The notes under the pieces: model-generated | What the model was told of the DNA's origin: nothing | Seen by the model: only the letters and a program-made list of their open reading frames with translations | The model's database searches: none | Assembly (NCBI GenBank): GCA_022661535.1 | Contig: JAKULF010000006.1 | Span: 744,001 to 808,000, forward strand | Direction of reading: 5' to 3' | DNA from: Eutypa lata | Taxonomy: Eukaryota > Ascomycota > Sordariomycetes > Xylariales > Diatrypaceae | DNA: 64,000 bases | Translations under genes and position numbers: made by a program | In this document: positions 13,401 to 26,273 of the stretch, piece after piece | Layout of the letters: the number at the start of each line of letters is the position of its first letter | Numbering within the stretch: position 1 is the stretch's first letter

Positions 13401-16400
13401 TATCATCTGGCGCATAAAGACCTTGTCTGACTAAGTGCTGGACTATAGCTATAGTCATATCCACCTCAAAGCTATTCGTACGCGAGGTTGTGTTAGATTC
13501 CGCCTGGGCTGCGTGGTCCTCTGGCGCCTCATGATGAAGCCAGAAGAGCCGTTTCTTCAAACCTATAACCTCAGGATAATCCGAGACGGAACCGCCATCT
13601 GCCAGGGATGGGTAGAGTGTACGACGAATGAGGTTTGAGATAGAAGGGTGCATCCTCCTCTGAGTCTCAAGCGTTCTGAAAGGAAGTTTCGGCTCATGGG
13701 CATGCGGGGGGTTGACTAATCGTTCGAACAACGACATGTCGAGAGAATATTGTGCCCCTCGAGGGTTGCCGCTCTGTAATTCGTAGTTTTGTGTCTGAGG
13801 TCGTAACTGTAGATGGTCTCCGATGAGAATGGCGTGCTCAACCGAGGGTAAAAGGGCAGTGAGTGTGTGTGCTTCGAGAACTTCGCCAGCTTCCTCACAC
13901 AGCATTACTTTGCACCTCAGTTTCTGGAGTAAGTCCATATTTCTTGCCAGTCCGGTGGTGGTGACACCGATTACGTCCGCTCCGGATAAGCAGCGTAGGT
14001 CAACTTCGCGTATCACCATATCCCGCTTTCTCTTGCTACTCGTGTAGGCCAGGTATTCGCGAGCGATGCCACGGACGATGGGCTCACGTATATCTCTCAA
14101 CCAGTGATTGTATAACTGGATTCGTTCTATATGTGTCATGTCCCAAACATTGGATCTATGGAGGATATCGACATGGCGAGGTGGTGAAGTACCGTACCTC
14201 CCGCCTTGTCTCCAGCCCTCAAGAATTTGGTTAGGACGATGACGAACAACTTCAAACCCATCCTCGTCTTTGCCAAAAAATGCATGGTAGTGCCGAGGGT
14301 ATTTGTCCTCTAGATAGTTTTGGAGTGCTCGTTGAGAATGGCAAGTCCGGAACTCGTCGAGCAATTCCATCATACTTGCTGAGTGGTTTTGCAAGGCCTG
14401 CTCTGACTCCCATGACGCGTGTTTCTCTGACTTGGTGCGGTTTGATTTGTCAACCACCACCCGGAGATTGACCTTTTCCAACCTCTCCGATTTGGATCGA
14501 GACCCTATTCGGACGATCTGCTTAACATCCGCGTCGAGCAAATGCTCGAGCAATTGGTCTAATGCGTGATTTGTGTAGCAAACGCAAAGAATCGGGCCTA
14601 GTTTTGCCGCTTTTTTATTTGCGAGCAAGACCTTAATGAGCTTCTCGCCAGTATAACTCTTGCCAGTGCCAGGGGGCCCTTGGACAAGGGCCAAGCATCT
14701 TGAAAGAGAGTCGAGAAGCGCGGTTGACTGCGTCATGTCAAGAGATGAGTTGTTTGCCAACTCTTGGGGATTAAGTGGCTCATATGGGGAATGCTTCAGG
14801 CTTGTATTGCGTTCTGTCAAGCAGCTAAGATCGAACTTGAACCCGCGGGAAGTAGCATAGAGGGGAGGTCCCAACTCAGCACCTTGCTCGTCCTTCGATG
14901 GGGCAAGGAACTCACTGAAAGGCAAATCTAGTCTTTTAGACATGCCTTGAAGGGCCTCGAGAGTGTACTTGAATGACGGAAGGAGAACACCTGGGAATTC
15001 TACCACGCATCGCCGCTTGAAGGGTCCCACGTCCCGATACCAACGAAGAGCCTGAAATACGTTGTCACTCTCAACTTCGGCAACGTGGAGATGAATGTAG
15101 GAGTATACGGGGTCGTTGGCTAGAGACGGCTTTCCCTCCTGCTCGGCCTTTTGAGGCTTTGATGGGCCACTTTGCTGCTCTCGTCCGCTATTGCCCGAAG
15201 TAATGATAGTTTCATCCGCAACAACACAAAAGAGCACAGACCCACATTCGGAAACCAAACAGACGAGGGCGCCGGGTTGAAATCGCTTCGAATGAGCCCA
15301 CCAATCATGACGCTTCTGGAACTCTTTGGCATTCGCCGCTTGGCGGATTCGCACAAGGAGATCCATCCCTCTAATCTTGTTGAACGATATATCTGCAATC
15401 TCTGCGTCCTCGTACACATGCGTTCGCACGCCGTTGTTCTTGCCCCGAAGTGAACTACCGTCATGCCGTTTCATGGTGTCGAGCTGGGCGTGAACCGCGT
15501 CCCGGAGTTGGCCAACTGTATCTTCTCGTAACAAGCGAAACTCTCGATCGAGACGCCCGCGTACCCCAGGTAGATGGAAAAGCGAAGAATCATTAGTCGG
15601 CAGGTACTCACTTCGTGGCGAGACTATCTCCTCGTAGGTAGGCATCACGCGAATATCCCCGATTTCGATATGATCGTTGTCGTGCCGAGGACCGTCGGCA
15701 GACAAATGTGCTGGCTGATCCAACCTCATAATAAACTCAGCGGGTAAACCGGATACCTGATGTTGTGTTTGCCCAGGTAGTGAATCCCCGACCTCAAGGC
15801 GTCTCTGGATATGTTGGACATATTTCTGTGCCCGATATTGCTGAAAATCGTCGGTCGCATTGGGACCGTGGTTGAGAATTCGCTTCAGTCCATCGAAAAC
15901 AGATTTGAACTCGACGTTTATTATGTTAGAAGTGTTGCAATCTATCATTTTGGCCAACACTTGAAGACAAATCTCGACGATAGAGGAAGAGCTATCAGCA
16001 GGGGTAGGTGAGGTCATCCTGGCATCAGGTATCTTCATGACAAAGTCGTAGAGGCTTTTCATCCTTCTTCCACCGATCCCCTGAATGAAGTTATAGATTG
16101 TGGCGATCTCGGTTTCGAAAACAGCCGAGCCTAACACGGTCGGGTGGACAATAAACTGGAAGAATGGGTATACTTCTGTGATCCAAATGTCGTATCTTGT
16201 TTCGTCGTCATTTACTTCTGGGATTTTTCGTTCAATGAGATATCGGACGAAGGCAAGACCGTCATCCTGAGAAAAGAGCCTGATGACTTCCTGGGCGGCT
16301 CCGATGTCCCCGCCCATGAGCTGATGCGCTAACTGGAAGAACCGGCGGCATGTCCTTCGATCGGGAGACCGGTTGAGCAGGCGTTTCCATTCTCGAAGAC

Positions 16401-16602
16401 CATCTTGATCCGGTTCGGTGCGTGGCTTTGGTGATGAATTGGGACGTTCGGTTTGCGAATCAGATTGTGCTGAGCTGCTTTTCTCTACGTGGAGGAATTT
16501 ACAAGCCGACCCATGATAGCATTTCCCAGCTTGGTAAAAACGGCAAACCTTGTTAGGTGTCTTGGGGGGATAACCACTTCGAGTTCTTGAAGATCGATCC
16601 AT
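10453..16602 (-). CDS. ZNFX1/Hrr1-like NF-X1 finger and SF1 helicase protein
   Basis: Three exons, 12209-16602, 12066-12136 and 10453-11840, join in perfect phase to about 1950 residues, close to the size of animal ZNFX1. Domain order: a CCCH finger at residues 20-38 (C20, C28, C34, H38); a long helical region; SF1 Upf1-like helicase with Walker A LVQGPPGTGKS near 637, a DEAG-box variant LCEEAGE near 900, ILIGDHLQLRPQ near 925, VDNFQGEE near 1135 and a motif VI-type stretch TSNRINVLLSRAK near 1160; a series of Cys/His-rich NF-X1 fingers from about 1210 that continues across both introns; and a C-terminal RZ-type finger, GHWYTCENGHPF...CGMPMELAQCPEC. In fission yeast Hrr1 works with the RNA-dependent RNA polymerase in heterochromatic RNAi, and animal ZNFX1 acts in small-RNA inheritance and antiviral defence. 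A role in RNA silencing is therefore inferred here. Confidence 0.92.
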
Positions 16603-17920
16603 GGTTGTTGATAGATCTAAAGGTGAAAATCAAGACTCAAGCACTAGTTTAGAAGGCAAAGCTCTGTAGGATGTGGACATCAGGTTGTGAAATGTATTGA
16701 GAGGGGACGTGGAGTTTGAAGAAGCAATGTCTAGTAGTAAAGACACACGTAACGTAGACCTGAGAAAACCCGTGGGTGCTAATATTAAATTTGCTTCTAG
16801 AAGTAATAGCGTCTTTTACCAGACCAGACGCCTTATTTGTCGCATAAACTTCTCTGTAACCAGCCTAGGAACAAAGAAGATACTTGGGGGGTCATAACAA
16901 TAATGGTCTGCCTCAACAGAGAAGCGTTATCATTTTCTATAGCGTAACGTGGTATACTAAGAGTAGAGTTTAGCCATGGTAACTTGGCCGCTAATGTTTA
17001 CACACGTTGCGGCACAACACGGGTGGACGGGAAGCAACAGTCAATTTTTCCTTGAGCGATGACCTATCAGTTTCCATTTTGTTCAGCCCCTCATCAAACA
17101 AACATAATACGCAAATGCCGCCTGGTTACGAATCAAGATTCAATATGTCTTATAATATCAAGACAAGTGAGTCATAAAGGGCCTCCTGCACATAAATACC
17201 ACCAACAACAGGTTGATCCTGCCATGCAACGAATGAATATGTTGATAAGATGTAGCTAGAAGAAGCTACGTACTCGACCTCTATAGAAACATCTAGAAGT
17301 CGATGGTTGCACGACCGAGGAAATGTTAGTTAGCCAGGCTGCCCCTTTAAGTGGCTATTGGCGCGTTGCTCTCAAATGCGACATTGCTATTTCTCCAGTT
17401 GTCACACTATGTGGGTCAACGCTTATATGTGCATGCATGCTATGCGCTTATTATGTCACCCTGCCGTTTGGAACGGAAACCTTAGAGTGATGTCATCAGA
17501 ATAACCCTTCACTGTATTGAAGCCAATGACGAGTTATTTGCGGTTTAGTCCGAGCATACGAAGTTGTTGCTGGAATAGTTGATATTACCTCCTAATAGTA
17601 TATTATATGGATGATATATGATCCGTTATGTATTATCTATCGTACTATTACTAACATACCTAGGTATCTTGAAATTCCAATAGTTATAGGTATATATGGC
17701 TTATTACATAATTATCACAACTTATTATTTAAAAAAAAAGAAAATCAACAACCGAACATTGTTCGAATCGTAATGTCTAGGCCTATAATTTTATTTAGTA
17801 TTGATCTGCACACTTATTCTACCTTACCATGCAGATATACACTCTAAATCTCTAACTATATGAAATTCTCAAGAGAAGCTAAACATATCTCTAACAAAGT
17901 GTACAAAAATTTTCGTTGCT
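16603..17920. other. Intergenic, no gene seen
   Basis: Upstream flank of the helicase gene; the composition drifts towards AT near 17600-17750. Short open frames have no protein-like character. Confidence 0.5.
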
Positions 17921-18090
17921 GCGTCGCAGAAGAGATCGCGATAGTTTCAATATAGACTTCTCTAAAGAGCTTGTGGCTATCAGGCCGCTGGAGATAATTC
18001 ACCGAAAGCTTCATGTAGACTTTTGCAAATACAGGCCATTTTCTTGGTAGGAGACTTCAGCGGCGACAATATCTCTTGCAAATAACATAT
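17921..18090 (-). pseudogene. Relic of a Fic gene 5' end
   Basis: About 165 bases resemble the 5' part of the intact Fic gene at 55.8-57.0 kb over positions about 56860-57010, in the same orientation. Shared landmarks are a 19-base near-identity (CTTCATGTAG[G/A]CTTTTGC), the following block around the start codon, and the block reading CTCCAGCGGCC versus ATCCAGCGAAC. Translated on the minus strand it keeps KSLHEAFGEL (intact copy KSLHEVFGEL) preceded by SPLKSPTKKM (intact copy SPPKSSTEKM). It carries a small insertion and soon hits stops. The Fic catalytic part is absent. This is a degraded duplicate or insertion fragment. Confidence 0.65.
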
Positions 18091-19311
18091 GTGCAGCCTG
18101 GAAGTCTGGGGTTTCATCGACTGCCTCTATTACTAAGGCATGGGGACAATCCCCCTATTATACGATGCGGAAAACGTAGGATACTCCGATGTCCGCCTGC
18201 TTAGGGAAGTCATAGGGATACGTGTCCTATTCCATGAGATCTCTTTTATAGGGAACCACGAGCATGATGATCTCGCACCAAAATTTACCAAGACGATTTA
18301 GTATCTAGAGAAAGACGTTAAATGGGGTATATTGTTTTATTAATGGTGCCTGCAAATGGTATATTTTTAATAGACAATTTCCCTACAAGCTGCCTTTCTT
18401 ATGCAGTTACATAACATGTGTATCAATTCTACTGGTGGGCTGGGAACAACGCTATGAACAGGATATTTAATCCCCAGCCGTTAATCTCGTAGGCCATTGC
18501 CTATATACATCGTGAGTGTTGTCATGATTAGAGGAGCATAGACTCATATCCGCAATCGTTTCACAAGGAGTCGATTCGCCAGCGGGTATTTCAGCTTTGT
18601 ACTAGGTGCGAAATCCAAGGAGCAAGCCCGCTGTATCGTGTGCGGTGGCTACTAATCTCATTACAAACATTGTAGCTAACGGTATTCACGTATCCCTTCG
18701 TATCGTGGACTTGATTTCGCGTCTTCACAGCAATACAAGCTCGATTACGCAGATATTAACGTCGTAGATAACAACCCGTTGTTTCCCGCGAGTAGCCATT
18801 TCTTATGCCTGGTGTTATAGGTTGATCTCTCCGTCGCATGTAGTTACTGATAAGCCTAAAGGGAAATCTGGTTTAGCCTAGAACCCAATTCAATAGTATC
18901 CCCTTGCTTGGCCGCCGCGGCCCATTCCAATGGTTGCCGCAGATTATACAATATTATGTATTGAGATAATCACAAGGCTTGGGTTACACCAACCCCAGAG
19001 CTGCTATTGTGATTTGGTTTAATATTATAGAATATCTAGGCGATAATGCAAAGGTCGTTTCCCATCCAAGTTTTGTTTTAGCGGAAGAAGCTCCGCGGTA
19101 TCCAATATACTTTTAGTATAGATAAGCAAGTGGGGAAAGGGGGGGTATTGTCTTCAGGGATAAGCTGGATATCGTTAGATATGTTCTAGTGTAGTAACTA
19201 CCTCTGCTAATTCCTATCATCTATCATATTTATAATTATTGGACTACGTAACAAAATATTATATAAAATACCTCACATATACATAATGTTTGGGAGGATC
19301 ATATAACAAAG
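18091..19311. other. Intergenic, upstream of carboxylesterase
   Basis: About 1.2 kb. A minus-strand frame near 18040-18230 reads like protein in places but contains two adjacent stops and no start; it is treated as relic or chance. Nothing else recognised. Confidence 0.4.
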
Positions 19312-21530
19312 ATGCACCGACATTTCTCAATCATGGCCCGAGTAATTGGTAACAGGGCGAAGGCGATGGCTGTCATGGGCTTTCTTTTGGCATCGGCAGC
19401 AATTGTTACAGCCGATCCTGAGGCTAATACCCTCAACGGAACTTACGCAGGGCTCTACCTAGCCGAGTTTGACCAGGACGTATTTTTAGGGATGCCATAT
19501 GCCCAAGATACGGGTGGTCAGAACCGGTTTCGTGTTCCTCAAGCATTGAACGAGTCTTGGGAAGAGATTCGTGATGCGAAGCAATACAGCCACGCTTGTC
19601 CAGATGAAAGCATGGAATCCGATGGGGTATATGGTATGAGTGAAAATTGTCTGAGCATCAACGTCATACGACCTGCTGGGGTAAATGAGACGGCCAATTT
19701 ACCTATTATGTTCTGGATTCATGGCGGCAGGTTAGTAATTGTTTCTAGTCTATCTCGTCCATCCTGTAGTTATAACGCAGTGGACTACCGGCTGACTATT
19801 ATTTTGAGATTAGCTACCAAGCAGGGACGAGTGCACTCCCATACTACAATCTGACCTACATAGTTCAGAAATCAGTTGAGATTGGGACACCCGTGTTAGG
19901 TGTTAGTATCAATTATCGGAAGGGGGGATGGGGTATGATGTACTCCATCGAAATACAAGTGAGTGTATTCCTGTCAGAACTACGCACTGCTGATCAGCTT
20001 GATAATTAATGGAACGCCACATCATAGGGATCTGGAAATACAAATCTATCATTGCGAGACATGCGCAAAGCACTCGCATGGGTCCAGGAGAACATCAAAG
20101 CTTTCGGCGGAGATCCATCGCGGGTTACGATCTGGGGTGAATCAGCTGGTTCCTTTGCCATCGTAAATATACATGCTCCCCGCCCCTTATTTTAAAACCC
20201 AAAAGACTACATTAACTAACCTAACGCGTGGAGGGCCAACTACTGCTAAGCTACGGTGGTCGTACGGATGGGCTTTTTCACCGCTCCATCCAGGAGAGCG
20301 GCTCGGCAACAACAGTAAGTTTGCACGAATTGTATAGACTAGGTAAAAGCCTGGTGCTGATACGCCGAATAAACAGGCATGGTATAATGGTTCCGATTGG
20401 TACCAGCCTATCTACGACAAGATTGTGGATCAAGCCAACTGCTCAGAAGCAATCGATACTTTACAATGTCTACGCATGGTCGATTATGAGACTTTTTATC
20501 CCCTCATGGCATCTTCGAAAGTCGCTGGGCCTGGTTTCTACCCTACCGTTGTAAGTGTATTCTTTTTTGTGGATATATCTTAAGTCTATAAGTACTTAGA
20601 CAGCCCATCGCCCACCGCTACATTCACTGAGCTCTTGGGATAGGGGCATAGTGCCCTACACGTATCGCGATCACTGAGTATGAAATCTAACCAGTATTCA
20701 CCATGAACGTTGAAGTGTCAATAAGCGGTTGCCAGTCGCCATGCGCGCTACATTACTAACACTTAACACAGGATGGCGACATAATCCCCGCCTACCCCAG
20801 CGTTCTCCTCGACTCCGGCCGCTTCGCACACGTTCCGCACCTCTACGGGACGAACTCGGACGAGGGCACCGACAACGCACCAACAAGCGACCCGATAGAC
20901 ACGGACGCGGATCTGCGCGACTACCTGCTGTACCAAACGGGCTTCAACTTCCCGAACGCAACCGTCTCGCACATCATGGACCTGTACCCAGACGACCCGG
21001 CCCAGGGAATCCCCCTGAACACGGGTTCGGAGCGGTTCGCCGACATCGGCGGGTGGCAGTACAAGCGCATCGCGGCGATCGTCGGGGACGTGTTCTATCA
21101 CGCGCCGAGGCGGTACGACGCCCAGCGCTACTCGCTCTACTCGCCGACGTACGTCTACCGGTTCAACACGCGGGGATACGTGGCGGACTCGACGAACTCG
21201 ACAGGCGAGGGGGAGCTAGCGCCGGCCCACAAGGGCGTCGCGCACTTCACCGAGGTGGCGTTCGTGTTCGGAAACCCGGCCTACGTGGGGCCGTGGCCCG
21301 AGTATCGCGCCCTGAGCGAGCAGATGAGCACCCAGTGGATCCGCTTTGCGTATTTCGGCGATCCGAACGGCGAGGGGCTGCCGGAGTGGCCGCACTACGG
21401 CGATGGCGAGGATGGGCTCAATTTGGTGCTGCAGAGCGAGTCGCAAGGTGGGTCTTATGTCGAGGAGGATACGTACCGGCTGGCTGGGCGGGAGTATCTG
21501 ACGCAGTGGGCAAGGAGGCGACATGTGTGA
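19312..21530 (+). CDS. Secreted type-B carboxylesterase
   Basis: Six exons: 19312-19730, 19814-19958, 20028-20162, 20234-20314, 20377-20550 and 20772-21530. They total 570 residues with every phase consistent. A signal peptide is visible (hydrophobic [16 protein letters not shown], after a basic start); an ATG at 19333 is an alternative. Alpha/beta-hydrolase hallmarks of the cholinesterase/carboxylesterase B family are present: the oxyanion segment FWIHGGSYQAG, nucleophile elbow WGESAGS, the acidic residue in [11 protein letters not shown], and the catalytic histidine in [15 protein letters not shown]. It should hydrolyse an ester outside the cell; the substrate is unknown. The last exon is markedly richer in G+C than the first five. 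It lies next to, and convergent with, the hydantoinase-like gene, which suggests a shared pathway but does not prove it. Confidence 0.9.
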
Positions 21531-21920
21531 GGGAATCCGGGGGATAGGCGAATCGTCTTGAATACTATGTTCTTTGTAGTTGTAGAGGGGATATAGTCCG
21601 TCACTGATGTTTTTTTGGTTGAATATGTCAAACAATTCGAAATCAGGTTACTCAGTATTTCGTCAGACTATTATAAGTACAAGGATCGTCGAAATGACAC
21701 AGCTGGTAATGTGGTATAGATGCAGTGTGGGATCAGGTTGGTCAATGTGGGATGGGGCATTCTCGATTCCAGATATTTAGTTTGTATGGATATTCACTCT
21801 TACAAAATAACTGGCCAGCCCGTGGAAATAGATCGACTTTTGGTTCTGCTAGTGCTGTTAACCCCATCTATATATTATCAAAAGAGCATCCCGCAGATAT
21901 TGTACGTCTGCGCCACTCAT
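21531..21920. other. Convergent 3' intergenic gap
   Basis: About 390 bases between two convergent genes, containing both presumed 3' UTRs. No additional feature seen. Confidence 0.5.
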
Positions 21921-24900
21921 TTAACCCTTGTTGAACCTTTGAATAACCGACATAGGTTCCCTGAAGATTGCGGCAGGGACGTATGCAATATCAAGTCTAT
22001 ATTGTGGTAAATAAGAGTACTGAGCCGAAGCCATGAGATATATATGAAAGGTATGTAAGGACGAAACAAGGAAATAAGGAAATGCATAGCCGTGACTTTA
22101 ATGGAGGAGGGAAAAGGATTGGAACCGAAGATATGGAACACACAATAAAGGAGACCAAGACAAACATACCCAAAAGCCTCTGGACCTCCATTCTTCAGTC
22201 CCTCGCCTTCAGTCCATTGAGGACTACCAACTAGAGCAATAACATGAACACGTAGTCCATATCGGTAGTCTTGGGTCCCTAAAGGTGTCCCATCCTCAGC
22301 GTCGAGGACACTGATCAGGTCTGGAACACTAGCCAGAGTAACCCCATTCTCGGCGTCAAACGCATGGATATTCTCGTTCTGGAATGTAATCTTAATACGC
22401 TTCGCTTGTGATGGTGATGATAATGATGTCTCCGAGGAGGCCATATATTCTGGTGTTGTTGTAGCGAATGGGACGATCTCCAGGGACCCCTCTGTAAAAG
22501 CACTCCGGACGTCGCGGGTGACGCGAGTGATCTTGCCAGTTAGAATCCTCTTCCCAGGGTAGGTGGACAGAATTCTATCCACAATGTCTCTCTTTTCTAA
22601 CCGTGCTAGGTGGACTGCCCGACCAAGGCACCACGCAAGAGAGATGGAACGCTGAGCTGCGTGGTGTTTCACTTGATGGCCAGTGAGGGCTCCGAGCGAT
22701 ATGCCCGCTACTTGGCCCATCTGGACACAAATCGCTCGCAGTATGTCCTCCACGTCTCTGTTTGTGTTCGCGTGAACATGGACTAACGTGTTTCCTTTGG
22801 CATCCGATGCGGCAGCCGGTGCAAGCGATATTCCAGCATTATTGGGCGTTACTTGCCATAGGTTGGGGTAGGCTCGGCCCATAAGATCCGCATCAACGAG
22901 TGGCTTTCCCGTCCATATTGCTGTCTGTATTCCTCTCATGCCATTTGAGCCTCCAATTTCCAGACTCATCACTGCTGTCAGGTCTGAGATGGTGCGATTT
23001 TGACATCTCAGAACAGCATTTACCGAGTTCTTTAGCTCTTCACCGGACTAAATGGATACGAGTTAGTAATTATCTATTTGGGTCCTTTTCAATAGACGAA
23101 GTCCCCACCAAGACACGACGGCTTCATTCTGAGCATGGCCAGGGAATCTTTTTTCCAAAAATGTGCTGGGTAAAGGGGTAAATATCAACCAAAGTCACTC
23201 ACTGGTAACCTCTCAGAAAAGGTGCTAGGAGAACCCATAAAAGCTACAGCCGGGATGAACCCATCATCCGGAAGGTGTTCCGGCGAAATAACCTTGATGA
23301 AAGCACCGGCCGATAATAGCTTCTTGACACTGAGATAGCTTGCATACGTGTCCCCACCACCGCCACATCCTAGGATAGCACATCCGTCTGCTATGAAGTC
23401 TAGGTCGGTAGTTGACAGATTCCAGCGATAATTTCTCACATTAGGACGATACGTTGTGATGTCGACAGGAGGTGCCGAGGGCTGGTAATTCGTTGGCAAG
23501 GACGCTGTGCTGGAAGTGCTATCTTGTTCCTGGATAGAATATTCATCATAGTGAGTAGATACACCTTCGCTTTTCAGCTTAGAATGCGACCTAGACAATC
23601 TGCCTGCAGCACGAACGAGTATATGACGGGACCTGGTGTTGACATAAGGAATTGGCAAGATGGTTTCCTCCACGATTTCTGGGGCTTCTGCCCCGTTTTC
23701 TCGAGCCTTTATGATAGCTTGTTGTCGGGCATTGAGTACCAGGTCTTCTTCAGACTTGTCATCGGTAGGGTGTATAATTGTGTCGACAAGGCCGGATACC
23801 TTTGCCATCGCTGCGCCAACCGCATTTGCAACATGCGAGTACGGCGGTCTGGTGATATTTGAAACGCCTTTCAGTGACTCCGGGCAAATAATGCTGCCTC
23901 CTCCGACAAGGATAACAGGAATATCTGCCTCGGATGTCTTCATCTCGTCGATGACTGTCTCCAACAGTATCTTGATCTGCGTTTTGCTCTTGAGCACCAC
24001 AGATGGTGAAATTTCAGCTACCAGCGAGCCATCGCCTATTCCTTGGAGTCCTGCAGCAACAACGATATCTGTCATTGTCAATACTGAGCCTCCGAAGATC
24101 CGAGATTTGCTAGTTAGTTCTTTGCCCACAGATTGAGGACCGACAACGACAGTATCCGATTCGGTAAGCCGGACGAGCGAGCCTCCGCCAACACCTATGC
24201 TGCGCAGATCAGAAACAGAAAAGTTTGTTCTGACTCCTGCAAGAAAAGAGAACGCCGCCGCCGGTCTAGGGAGGCCTGAAGGCTCAACCGCACACACATC
24301 CGATGTGGTTCCCCCAATATCCAAGACTAAAGCACCCTTATCAAGCTTAAGTCTGTGTTCACAACTTGCTAGGAATACGGCCCCAGTCAATGAGTTTGTT
24401 GGGCCAGACAAAAACGTTGTGATGGGAAGAGTTGAGGCATCCACGGCAGTAATGAGGGTGCCATCATTCTTAGTGAGAAATCTCTCATCATGTCAGTGAG
24501 AACCGGCGAGACAAAAGTTTCAGAGTTCACTCACAAAGGTGCCGAGATGTTTAAGCCCCTAAAGGCTTGTCGGAATTGTCGAATAGTCTTCCGGGCGAAA
24601 GGAAGGATGGCGGCATTAAGGATCGTCGCGTTTTCCCTCTCAATAAAGCCAATACCTGCTACATCATGCGATAATGTGATATTGACTCCTTGTCCAAGCA
24701 CAGACAGGACGATGTTACGGACATGCGCTTCCTGGTGTATCACCGAGTCTATCGGAGAGTATGTTCCTATGATCGCGATATCATTGATGCCAGCGGATTT
24801 TATTTCCTCCGCAACATTCCTCACCTCAAGTTCGTCAACCGGGGTAATGACCTTCCCATCGACTCCTAAGTGTTAGCGCATCACATTTAGCAACCAATCA

Positions 24901-25411
24901 TAGATTATAGCATACTCTGCAGACCGCCTTCAAGGTAGGCACTGAAGCCCTCAACCAGGGGCCTCAAATCATCGGGCAAGCCAGCAAACGGTGGCACTTC
25001 CCTGGCGTATGGACCACACAGTCGTAGAACAGCAACCCTTACTAGTTTCCCAGCGTCTTTCTCCACGATCGCATTGATAAAATGCTACGTAAAAATCAAT
25101 AACGAGACCTATGAAGTAATTATTGGGGTCCTACTGTAGTTCCGAGGTTCAAGGCGACTATATCGTCTCGAGCGGCTGGTTCAAGGTCCTCAATAATTTG
25201 CTTAACAGCATTTTCAATACCATCTCTTGCGTCTGGGGTAGTTGGCGTTTTGGAATGTGCAAGAATGCTTTCTGCTGGTCTCGTTTCACTCAACTCTAGG
25301 TCGATGGAGACAGCATCAGTGTTGGTACCTCCTATGGATTTATATTAGCCTTTTTGTCAATTCATGCAACGTTTAAAACCTACCAACGTCAACTCCTATG
25401 ACGATGGGCAT
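21921..25411 (-). CDS. Hydantoinase/oxoprolinase (HyuA-type) fused to DUF917
   Basis: Seven exons: 25384-25411, 25135-25331, 24916-25084, 24535-24865, 23203-24481, 22170-23047 and 21921-21996. They total 985 residues with every phase consistent; introns are 50-173 nt. The N-terminal half is an ASKHA-fold ATP-dependent hydantoinase/5-oxoprolinase: phosphate loops DVGGTNTDAV (residues 8-17) and VLDIGGTTSDVCA, then VILVGGGSI and the adenosine-side region. The C-terminal half is DUF917, beginning near WNLSTTDLDFIADGCAILGCGGGGD and including SLEIGGSNG. In bacteria these two are often separate neighbouring genes; here they form one polypeptide. Likely reaction: ATP-driven opening of a five-membered imide or lactam ring such as a hydantoin; the exact substrate is unknown. 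It sits beside an MFS importer on the same strand. Confidence 0.93.
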
Positions 25412-26273
25412 ACTTAGATCAATCAAGACTTTTAGTTATAGTGATGGTAGGAAATACAATATCAACAAATCGCCATTTGTGGGGGTATAGCCTCTCCTGG
25501 ATAATGAAATTTACTGACGGGGGGTGGTACATAGGAAGCGCCTGCATATTAGCTTACTAAGCGATGAAGCCTTCCGGTCACGGCTAAGAGTGAGCGGGGC
25601 TTATCTAATTCGCTTCACTTTCATGGCCTGACGTGATTAGAGCTAAGAAGTCGCCTATGTTGCTAATATAGCTTAGCGCTCTAAATGGGCTGATCGATCC
25701 TTAGTAACTTTGGTGCCTTATTGGAACCAGCGTACATGCAACATGCTAAAGATAACTTGAAATAATGGTATACAAGCTGGCGCTTGTAATGGTATATCGT
25801 CAATATTCCTTCCCTAATGTCCCTAGTACACATTGTGCGAGACGGAAGGAAGGTAGGTTGCATCTTCTTCAATAAGACTAAAGTCAGACGTACATCTTGC
25901 TGAAAGACAGGATAATAAGCTTAATTGACCAAGGTAACAGTTACTATAGAGGTGGGAGGAACGTCTGCTTATATACACAATCAGCCATATTGGCTTGTAC
26001 TGATACATCTACCACACATAGCTTTGACCCCTTATTTCGACACATCTTAGCCTGGGAGGTCTAGTTTACTAATATTGCTTTCACATATTTAGAATATGTT
26101 GATGAAACATACTATTTAGAACTTCGCAACATTCAGTCGAGGATCTGTACTATACACTAGGTAAAGTAATTATTGACTGAGCAAGAAAAAGGGGAGATGC
26201 TCATGATACATAGAAAGAGATTTCCCCGGCGTCAATGAAGTATGTAGAAGTTCCTTGGATAAATTGCAGCTTG
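25412..26273. other. Intergenic between hydantoinase and MFS genes
   Basis: About 860 bases holding the presumed hydantoinase promoter and the MFS 3' UTR. A moderately AT-rich stretch with no coding-like frame. Confidence 0.5.

Noticed and set aside
17611..17847. 78-codon plus-strand frame
   Set aside because: AT-rich, Ile/Tyr-rich translation typical of non-coding sequence.
20763..21101. Long antisense frame in the last carboxylesterase exon
   Set aside because: G+C-rich exon gives open frames on both strands; only the plus-strand frame has catalytic motifs.
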